From Polydactylus sextarius (Eukaryota > Chordata > Actinopteri > Polynemidae): a stretch of DNA of 64,000 bases. The notes beneath the pieces were generated by a model. The model had not been told where the DNA came from and did not search any database. It saw only the letters and a list, made by a program, of their open reading frames with translations. Below are positions 54,457 to 64,000 of this stretch, one piece after another. Numbering within the stretch: position 1 is the first letter of the stretch; each line of letters begins with the position of its first letter. Where the stretch lies: NCBI GenBank assembly GCA_016801845.1, contig CM028912.1, forward strand, positions 18,226,001-18,290,000. Direction: 5' to 3'. The translations under genes were made by a program, and so were the position numbers.

Positions 54457-54895
54457 TGCAGTATCATTAGTACCACATGAATCTGCATAAGTTATATTTG
54501 TCTGTGAAACCAGAATCTCATCAAGTAGTCAAATGTTAGGAATGTCTTTACAACATAAAGACATGGATGACCCATCATTTCTTACTTTTAAATTCAGACA
54601 AAACAGAAGTTAGTAGTTAGTAAGTACTCTGCCCTAAACATCTCAGAAAGTCATCATCTGATCAAATACGGTAGTTACTCTGGAGGGTACTACTTCGGCC
54701 TCCAGTGCTGCGAGAAATTTTGGAATCATTTTAGATGAGGACATGAGCTTTGCTTCACACATAAGACAAGGACAATCTTCTTTGAGTTGTGCAATATTGA
54801 GAAAAATTAAATTTTTATGCCAGTTACTTAATACTTTTGTAGGTTCACATTTAGCAACTTACAGTGTTAATGCAATATTATTTCCTTTCTCATGA
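53869..54895 (+). mobile_element. Decayed L2/Rex1-like LINE, reverse transcriptase fragment
   Basis: Conserved pieces of a non-LTR retrotransposon ORF2 appear in order but in different frames. They are SLTFNDFMSFFINKIQ (53905-53952), a VFILILFDL piece, FDTINHIF (54181), RLEHVIGIEGAAQHWFK (54209-54259) followed by a stop, LLNSDKTEV (about 54587-54613), and ARNFGIILDEDMSFASHIR (from 54707). This is the order of reverse transcriptase palm motifs and the following domain in fish L2/Rex1 elements. Frameshifts and stops show it is dead. A microsatellite interrupts it. Confidence 0.75.
54328..54456. repeat. Compound TA-CA-TA microsatellite inside the LINE
   Basis: TA run, ATAC variants, about 20 CA units (54389-54430), then a second TA run. 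It splits the LINE fragment between the HWFK and NSDKTEV segments. Confidence 0.95.
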
Positions 54896-55825
54896 AATTT
54901 GACTACCTAAACACAAATGGAAGACAAACTGTGTTCCCTACATTTGACCTACAAATTAAATATCTGTCCCATCCTGACCACCCCCTCTTCTGTGCCAAGT
55001 GTTGCACCATCTCACATGTTCTACTGACCTCAGGTTGGCTAAAAATGACAAGGGGGCGGGAGCCTAGCAGTGAGTGGGCAGAAAGATCGCCACACAGCTG
55101 TCGTTGTAAGGCTTGCTGGGCTGTGACTGTCATTTCCCCCTTCGGACTGACTAGCGGAGGTAGGGGGGAGATCATGAGTGGGGTGGCTTAGCTCATGGGA
55201 CAAGGAGGGGGGGCACTGTGCAACTTTCTGGACAGGATTTGATGCTTGCATTCAATCTGAAGCCAAGCAAGAACAAACCTCAAGGCCACTGGGAATAAAA
55301 GGAAACTGAATGAAGACTTACAGACTTCGTTCGGCAGAGAAGTAACAGATTACTGGGAGGTTACAAAAACCTGAAAAGTCAAAGGACATCAGGAAAAGGA
55401 AGGTGAAAAGCTGGGCCGTCACTTCCAAGAGACAAGTCAAGGGAGCTGTTAATGCAACATGATCTAGTAGGTCTTGCCCTAAAAATACCTCTGGGCAGGA
55501 GAGTGGCAGCTCTCTCTGTCTGCTTAATTACCTGGTAATCAACTATTTCTTCTCTTCACAACTGAGGTCAGAGAACAGCAATTTGATAAGAACTGGCAGA
55601 TATGTTTCTAAATATTTGACTTTACTTTGTACTAGACAAATAAATATATAGATTATCTTATCTTATTTCAAAATGTGAGATCTATGGTAAACTCTAATGT
55701 ACATGTAAAGACATTAATGCCCTGCCTAGAGTTTGGTTTATAGTTTTACAAAAGGGCCCAGTTGGTGTTGTAGTGATACTGTTTAGTTTAGAATCCAGGA
55801 AAGGATCTGCCAAATCAGTTCAACC
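54896..55825 (+). other. speg: speg upstream region
   Basis: It lies between the LINE and the speg start codon. It includes a GC-richer stretch (55050-55210), an E-box CAGCTG (55095-55100) and a MEF2-like CTAAAAATAC (55479-55488). No coding sequence was recognised; it likely contains the promoter and 5' UTR. Confidence 0.45.
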
Positions 55826-56243
55826 ATGAGAAAAGCAGAGGTGCAAATGACCCTGAAAAAAGGGGCAGATGAAGCAGTGGCGCCCCCAAGTCCCATCATC
55901 CCCCCAAAACGGTCCAAAGCAAGCCCAGAGCAAGTTGTCCCAGATCCTCGAGGACCTAGTTATCCTACACCAACTCCTCCTGTTTTTATACGCAAAATGA
56001 GGAACGCTGCCGTTGGGACAGGCTGCGACATCCGTCTGAAGGTGACTGTGGCCGGAGATCCGCAGCCCTCCCTGTACTGGTACCACAATGATGAACTCCT
56101 CAACATGGATAACCAGGAGTATGGAGGACTTTGGATTAGGGATTGCAAACCAAGTGATGCTGGTCTCTACACCTGCATTGCCAACAATCACCTGGGAGAG
56201 GCTCGGAGCAGCGCTGTACTCGCTGTCTTGGATCTGGGTGAAG
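55826..56243 (+). CDS. speg: speg first coding exon (partial gene)
   Basis: SPEG is a giant titin/obscurin-family kinase of striated muscle, needed at triads and in heart. This exon gives residues 1-139: MRKAEVQMTL, a PPSPIIPPKRSKAS linker and an I-set immunoglobulin domain (about 52-135) with C67, W85 and the D-x-G-x-Y-x-C motif at 111-117 (DAGLYTC). The human protein starts with the same architecture (MQKA..., PPSPG.PPKR, then GTPQPSL.W.), so both the start codon and the identity are supported. The donor GTATTG begins at 56244 after GAAG. The remaining exons lie beyond the window. Other Ig-kinase genes (obscurin, titin, MYLK) fit less well because of the N-terminal match. Confidence 0.87.
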
Positions 56244-56534
56244 GTATTGTCGCTAAATATCTTTACTAGTTATGAAATTATAATCATGTGTTTTCCTTAA
56301 GCTCAATGTCAAGATCAGTATATCAACAAGTTTCAACTACCACAATTGCCACAGTTATCCAAAAGGCCCATTGGTGGCAAGAAATAGAACCTATAATGTC
56401 GGCAGCTTGTCTAACTTCCTGTTCCTGTTCCTGTTGCTGATATGATGCTTCACACTAATATTTCAGTTGGGAAATGAAAATTACCCACAATTGATGAAAG
56501 TCTCTATAGTTGTATCTGAACTCTTTCTCTCACG

Positions 56535-56575
<41 letters not shown>

Positions 56576-56591
56576 TATACATATATATTGC

Positions 56592-56709
<118 letters not shown>

Positions 56710-57454
56710 TCCAGCTATGACCCAACTTCTTGATGTTTTTTATGTTAGTGACTGTTCACATGCACAGTCACTAAAAATGAATTACTCCTTGAACTTCACT
56801 TGGCAGACTAATCTAAATCAAGACCATAGTATATTACAGATTCCTCAGTGTCTGGTCAAGGATGCTCAGAGGGCTAATTACAATCTTCTCTGTTCAAAGA
56901 TCTTGTGATCTCCAGCACTGATCTACATTCAGTTTATCTGATCACTTCACCTCAGCTGTTGCTGTTACTGCACCTCAGCTGTTTTAAGAAATGACCACCT
57001 CCACAAGTATGCCCTTCATATATCAGCTCAGCCACTTTGTCATTGTTCTGCAGTCCTCAGCCTCAGAGTGTCCAATGGGAACTCAGTTTTCAATTTAGAA
57101 ACAGCCTTTTCATGCTGAAAGAGTATATGTGGCAAACGTTTGCATACACAGAGATGACAGTACTCATACAGCTCAATCAGTGTAACAAAAGTAAAGTTTC
57201 AGCAAATGATAGCACACTGTGACGCTGTCATAAAACAGGGCTTGGCATTTGCATAACAACGCCCGCTGATTTTAAGCTACAACAAGATGCTCAGTGCAAG
57301 CCAAGGACAAAAACTGGGCACTAAAAGAGACATATGGTGATGTCTGCAGACAATGTGATGACGCAGGTTAATTTTAGTGTGGGCAGCAAGTAGTCACAGT
57401 GTATAATATTTCCTTCACTGCACTGTATATGTTAGATAGTTGGACAAAGTCCAT

Positions 57455-57457
<3 letters not shown>

Positions 57458-57539
<82 letters not shown>
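57458..57539. repeat. Compound TA-GT repeat
   Basis: About 24 TA units run directly into about 16 GT units, consistent with one microsatellite that changed its unit. Confidence 0.95.
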
Positions 57540-57540
<1 letters not shown>

Positions 57541-60500
57541 ATATGTGTGTGTCAGTTTTGACAGAGTGAAAAATGTTTTGCTTTTACTTTTCACGTCTAT
57601 GACTTTGTCAATACCTTAATGACGTATTCCTGTATCCCGTAAGGGAGCCACAATATTTGGAAAGACAGTATAAAAGAGAAGTGTTCTTTCATCATATTGC
57701 ATTGGAACTTATTGCATTGGCACAAGTTAATGCGGCCCTTATGAACGTGACAGTTTTCACGTAAGCATGGTACATAACAAGGAAGTAGTTAACATAGCTG
57801 TCTTTCAAATAAGATGTAATGTTTGCCATTAAAAACAGGATGTTTTGTGCTCTGTGTTCTGTGGTGTAATCTAGACTAGATAGACACTGTTATTTTTTTG
57901 CTACATAAGTGGTGTAGATACTGAGTCCACCGTGATAGCCCCTCAGTGTTAGTCACAATCCTATCAGACTTCTTCAGCTCTTCAAACAAGGTCTGAAGCT
58001 GAGATCTGAGAGCAGAAGTTTTCCTCTGACTCCCCATTTTAACCTTCAGTTTGATTCAGCTCTCTACTGCTATGCCATGTGCTTGGTCGACAGCTGTCCC
58101 ATCACTCAATGATAGCGTCTGAACTCTTTCTGCCTCTCTCTCTCTCTCTCTCTCTCCCTCTCTGCCTCTCTCCCTCTTTGAAAAGGTCTCTCTGCCCGCC
58201 CCCCACCCCTTGTCCACCAACTCTTCCTAGTTATTTATACAGAGGAATGTGCCAGGCCTTAGATTTTTGTGATGTTAGCAGGCCAATGTCTCTCCTGTTA
58301 CACAGGAAGACATCACTGCTAATTTTAGGTCAGCACTGTTTGACTGTTTTTTCCCCTCTACTGATCAGGTAATGGGCCAAATTCGTGGCCACAACATCTA
58401 TTTAATTCTCTCCTTAGCAGAGGCATGAAGATGTCTTACTCCTGGTGTAATGTCCAACTATCCAAACTAATAAGTAACTACATTATGGAATGTGAATAAT
58501 CAAAGATAACTAATAAATAAATGAAAACTAAGGACATTGGTGAGAACGTAAAGTCGCAGTCAAAACATTGAGCTGAAAGACAATAAAATAGTTCAAATAG
58601 ATCAGACTAACTGCAGAGTAGCGTGATCATTCTCAACAGGTCTGTGGCATCTTGATTAGTTGGTTCAAATATCTTTTGACCATGTGGGGGCAGTGAAAAC
58701 AAGCTGTAAACTCACATTAACATCACCTTTTGAGTGGATGTGGTATTTTTACCTCACGCAGCCAATAGAGACAAAGCTGAAAATCAAATGAGTTGGTCCA
58801 AAAGATGCTGCAAAGCTGCACAGAGGTGAGGGAAACTGCTGAGTTGGTTAATATTCAGGCTGATTAATGACAGCACAATAAGCTGCTGAAAAGAGTTTTT
58901 ATTTTAAAAGCTGAATTGCTTGGTTAAAGTTCCCTGAGATGATTTTGTTATTGAGAACTTTAGATGTCCCTGTTGAGCCTAGTCGTGGCCTCCTCCCAGT
59001 GTGTTTGGATGGTTTCCTCAGTGTTGTCTTCCTCGTGAACCATGAATGTGAGTGAACAGGTGGAGCTGCAGCGACACAGTGGAAATCCCCTACTTCACCA
59101 TGTTGCTATAATAAATCCAACAACAAATGATGTTATTTAATGGAAAATAAATCCTGAAGCGTACCTTAAGGATTTGTAGACTTTGATCTAAATGTGTTAA
59201 CACAGATACTTAAACTCATGATCTATAGAAACTTGACTACAGTGGATCTAAAGAAACATGGAAGCCATGTTGTACAGCTTGGGTGGGAGAGTAACTCATC
59301 TCAAATGTCAGCACTGTGACTGATAAGCATGGCCTACTAATAAGTATTTCCACTCATTCTGTGGGAATTCTGTGCAGTCACATATACCACCTGTTGTTAA
59401 TATTTATTCATTTCATTGGCACTCATTGTACTGTAAGTTTTTTGCTAATGGTACATAGCCAACATAGCATTAGAAGCTCTTATCAGAAATGGTGCAAGTG
59501 TAGCATCACATTTCACATTTTCTCACTGACAGCTGTCTCCAGGAGTGGAAAGTAAAGTTAGAGCTACCTGTTGTTTCAATTCTATTTTTACCACTTCTTT
59601 GCTTATACTAAATTGAGCATGCTAACCAGCTAACCCCAGCCCGGCCCATCTTACAGCAATGGCTGTACACTCCATGACCCCAATAATTATGTGTGGCATC
59701 TGCTGGAAAAAACATGATTTTTTTTTTTTTTTTTTTTTTTACCAAAATCCTTTTTTTCAATATGCTATTCATTATCATGTCACAAATAGTAAACTACAGA
59801 CCAATATTCAGGCTATATATGTACAATAAACAGTAACTTTATAGAAAACAGCAGCAGTAATAGAAGAGAAGCAAAGAGTATCATGTCTTTAATCCATGTG
59901 ATTAGCTTTTACTGGAGCTGAAAATGTAGCTATTATGATTCACTTTATCTGGAAATTTAGTTTCAGTTTTACAAAACATCTATTTTTGGATTTTTGTGTG
60001 TTTTATGTTACATTGGAATAAAAATAGAAACTATCACCCAGCAACAAAGTGGCCCTGGTACATTTCCAAGATGAGGAGAGAGACTAATGTTAATTAAATA
60101 TACCTTATTTAGTATGTTAGTCTATGAGCAATTTAAATATTTGATATCAGATTTTAAGTATAAAACAAAAAGCACAACATTTATTGTGTGTCACCAGCAG
60201 TGTTTGAGCAGTGTATAGGATATTTTAGCTATATAATAATAACCAGCTATAGGTAATTATTCCAGTACACAGCTTGAGCCAAAGCATCTTGTAGTTACCA
60301 CAAAAACATCACATTGTTCTGTCACAAGACATAGAAGCATGACAGACTTCCTCTCTATTAAACGATTGCTGCATTCATGTATGAAAAAAAAAATCAAAGG
60401 AAATGCAGCAGCCAAGGAAACACAAAGACTCTCTCCATGACCTGAGATTACGCAACCATTCTGGCATGTAATTAAGCCTGTAGGTGTCTGCAATTATTAA

Positions 60501-62500
60501 AGTGCTATATACTGTTTATTTAATGTACAGTGTGCAACAAGTATTTGAATATGAATTATTATTTTAGTACCTTGAATGTGAATTAAGTAACATGTTAATT
60601 AAGATCTAGTGTCATAGGTTTAATTAGGAATGTAGCTTTTCCAAACTCTAAACATACTCACTCTAATATTTTGTCCTGAGCACAGTCTTGTACTATCTGA
60701 ATTATCATTTTGAGTAAAGCTATTTCCCTGTGCTGATTTGTACTTGGTGGTGAAATGAAATATGTAAGCAGTTAAGCCTTTCCCTTTCCCTCTAGGGAAG
60801 GAAATCTTAGACTCAAAATGTAGCATGATGAAATATAAAGAATTAATTTTAAGCAAATTACACCACATGTATCAATCATGAGCAGAAATTTGAATTGTCA
60901 TATGGAGTGATACAGTAGCTGTATTATATTTCATTGGCGTAGTAGTAGCACTGAAATGTATCTTATCCCAAAGAAAGAGGACAGCTTTGTGTTGTCAGTG
61001 TGAGCAGCCAGTAACACGTTTGCAGCGAGAGCTAACAGTGCTCCAGTAATGCAGAGGAGTGAGGAGCTCCCTTTAGCTGTTGCAGTGATTCTCCCTTTCT
61101 CTGCCGACAACACAACATCGGCTCATTAAACCAGTAGAAGAATATAGACACAGATAAACAGGGAGGAAGGGAAAAATGAAAAATGTCAACCAATGCTGTA
61201 GAACACTGATCTCAAGAGGGCTGGATCACTCCCACTGTTTTTTTTCTTTCTGCCTATCGGTGTGCGCTGTATGTGGGGTGGAAACACAGCGGGGGAAGAT
61301 GCTTACACTGTCGCTGGCTATTGTGTGGAAAGGGGGGGCTCCCACAGAGTGGATGATATGCATTCAACAGACGTTTCCACCTGCGGATGGAGGTCTATGC
61401 TTTGTGCTTTACAGAAATGGATTCTCTCAGAAGAACTGCTGAGACTGAGCTGCAACTTGTTATATAATGGACCAAAGTGCCTTCTCTTCTTTTGTCTTTG
61501 CATTTGATTGACTGGTTTTTACCTGCATGGTAGCAGATTTACAGTATGTAATAAGTTGAGTCTTTAACATCCAAGTCAGATGCTACCTGTTGGTGTCGTT
61601 ATAGAAAATCTCGTGATTTAGATATAGAGTAATAGCTCGGGACCCCCAGTGTATCCCAGGGAATACCCTGCTGCTGAATGTAAGCCAAGACAAAAGAGAT
61701 TTGTCGAGGATATACCAACAGTGGCCATGAAAAAAAATCCAGACCAAAGAAAAGATCAGGCAAGTGCAATTTCAATTTATCTCTGACAATTATAAATCCT
61801 TAATTTTCTTTATGTACTGACATTCATTATATGTGGAACACATTGTAAAAATATTTAATTTTGAATGTTGACAAAGGAATTAATTTACACCACTACTTAA
61901 CAGCTGGTTATATAGTGTTTACTCTGTTGACAGTGTCAGATGCAGTAAGGATAGGAGAAAGGAGATGAAGCTGCTCTGTATACCCTTAATTAAAAGGGAA
62001 ACTAACGTACAGCAGTGTTGTGGAACGTCATCGCTGTGGCCAAAAGGGACCAGCATTAGAAGTCTTAGTAACCACCAAGCTCAAGGCTCTGCTGTGATGT
62101 AGCATTGTACTAAGTTCAAAGAAGTGCAGATGACTTTTAGAGTTGCACTAAAATGCTGATACCATGTTTCTCAGACTGATGTTGCTCAGGCAAGAAAGAA
62201 GGGGGGAAATGGAACAATTACTGGAGTGAGAGGTTGATTTATGAGCCACATTTAACAGGGATTATAGTAGAATATGTACAGCAGTAACCCATGGAGTTGA
62301 AAAGCCATTTTTCTTCTGTATACTTTAAAACTTGCACTGATTCTATGATTAGCCTCATGAGAACATATTTCACCAAAAACATTTGTTTTCAATAATTATT
62401 GTAAATTAAGTCAGAGACACTGAGAGAGAGAGAGAGAGAGACTGTACATCTTTTCAACTTGCCTTTTGCCATTTTCCCTCATTGTTCATCTGTTTTCCCA

Positions 62501-62532
62501 TATTGCCTTTATTCTGTAGTATAAAGGCAATA
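62501..62532. repeat. Perfect 12-bp hairpin in speg intron
   Basis: Arms TATTGCCTTTAT (62501-62512) and ATAAAGGCAATA (62521-62532) with an 8-nt loop TCTGTAGT. Confidence 0.85.
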
Positions 62533-64000
62533 TACTCATGTCATGTGTCATGTAGTCATACACTACACATTTGGGCCTGGATTTCAGCTCATAGCATGGC
62601 TATATACAAAAATAGTGGTTAAATCAATAGACATGATTCTCATTTGATTATTGCATTGTCCATACAAATCTCTTTGGTTCACTTTGGCTTGTCAGCACTG
62701 GTTTAGCATTTCATACTTGGGCTAAATCTTCTAACACTTATGAAATTTCTGTGTAAACAGTATTTTGTAAAATTTATTTAGTACATGATCTAATGGTGAC
62801 ATTTAGGGTATGCTTATTAATAAAATAGCCATTTCTTCTTTGATTAAGTAGGTGATTATGTGATACTGTGAAATAGCTTGCACTGCAATTATGTTAAAAT
62901 TTTCTTTTGGATTTTGTTTTTATACTTATTTTCATATTAGCCATTCAGTGTCTTTTTACTGTGTGTGGTATGATCAGCATGGCCCTGTTGTGTTATTTTA
63001 CTGCAAAGGAACAACAGATAGCCTTTAGTAATTCCACCTACTGTGAAGCAAACACCTCATGAGACCTACTGGGATACCAATGACTCAATAGCGTTTTCTA
63101 TTTTAAGTTCCACCAATGACTGAATTTTCACTCGGTCTGAGAAAAGCAGTCATATCTTTCAGATGGTACAGCTGGATCAAATTTTAGCTTTACAAGAGAT
63201 CAAAAGGAAAGAACATTATTTTCTCCCCCAAATACCATAATCATATTCATCGTGCGTGTTCCTTGTTATTGACTATCTTAAGATAGAGAGATATAAGAGA
63301 TAAAAATGAATGACAAAGACAAGGCAACAATTCATCCTCAGCCAATTTTGGACATTTTGCTCAGACATGTTAATACAATTTGTAAATAGGGGTGGCAACT
63401 TTTCCAAGTTAAATGAATATCATGAATTTTATTGTATTGTATTATTATGTAGTATAATATTAGTTGACAAAGCTACATGTGTAAATCATGGATATGCAGT
63501 TTTTTAAAGACTGAGGGTGGTGTTTCAGATTAAGGGGAGTGTTTTCTAAACTAAAATTATGTTCTATTATCTCTTCACAGTAGCTTTTATCAGAGAGTGG
63601 GATAATTAAGCAGCAAGTGAGCATTTTGCCCTGGGAATTGATGTGTTGGAAGCAGGAAAAATGTGAAAGAATAAGAATGTGAGTAACTCTGATAAGGGTT
63701 AAACTGTAATGGTTAGATGACTGGGTCAGAGCATCTCCAAAACTGCAAGGCGTCAAGGTGTCAGAACACACAGCCGACCTCCTGTCCACCTCCTCTAGTG
63801 TCTACAATGAATAGAACTGGAGCAATAAAAGAAGCTGCCCTAGTTTATTAATCATGGGTGTGCATGTTTATGTCACTTTCCAGGGTAAGATGCACTATGG
63901 GAAGAAATGAAGCTGGTAGAGGCAAAGTGATGCTTTGGGAAATGTTCTGCTGGGAAATCCTGGGTGTTCTCATTCATATGGATGTTACTTTGACACGTAC

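Overview
This is a vertebrate nuclear genome window, almost certainly from a ray-finned (teleost) fish. The genes have GT-AG introns of vertebrate phase. Intergenic and intronic DNA is saturated with long CA/TG, TA, CT and GATA microsatellites. Decayed L2/Rex1-like LINE sequence and a repeat family familiar from spiny-rayed fish genomes are also present. The species cannot be named from the sequence.

Five protein genes, all on the + strand, and one tRNA gene are supported. (1) The last six coding exons of tmeff2 (tomoregulin-2) lie at 215-18429: second Kazal/follistatin module, EGF-like domain, transmembrane helix and cytoplasmic tail. The 5' part of the gene is upstream of the window. (2) A complete two-exon cavin2 (SDPR; caveolar coat protein, 470 aa) lies at 27805-28356 and 39946-40806. 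(3) A tRNA-Ser(CGA) gene lies at 45286-45367. (4) A complete six-exon nabp1 (single-stranded-DNA-binding OB-fold protein of the SOSS complex, 221 aa) lies at 46899-48713. (5) A chemokine receptor of the CXCR1/CXCR2 type (353 aa, one coding exon) lies at 51712-52773. (6) The first coding exon of speg (striated muscle kinase) lies at 55826-56243; the rest of the window is its first intron.

The layout looks like two conserved blocks joined. TMEFF2-CAVIN2-NABP1 are neighbours on human 2q32, while CXCR1/2 and SPEG lie together on 2q35. The join falls between 48.9 and 51.7 kb. The genes do not form an operon or a common pathway; their proximity is syntenic.

I found no new multi-gene system. The most interesting structure is in tmeff2. 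Complementary AC and GT repeats sit at the two ends of intron 4, and a 69-nt GT tract stands in for the polypyrimidine tract of exon 4. This could build RNA structures that bridge an intron or loop out exon 4. Other points of note are a near-perfect 32/33-nt hairpin at 21728-21797, candidate convergent CTCF motifs, a 57-unit CA tract in the cavin2 promoter and a 58-unit TA tract in its 3' flank.
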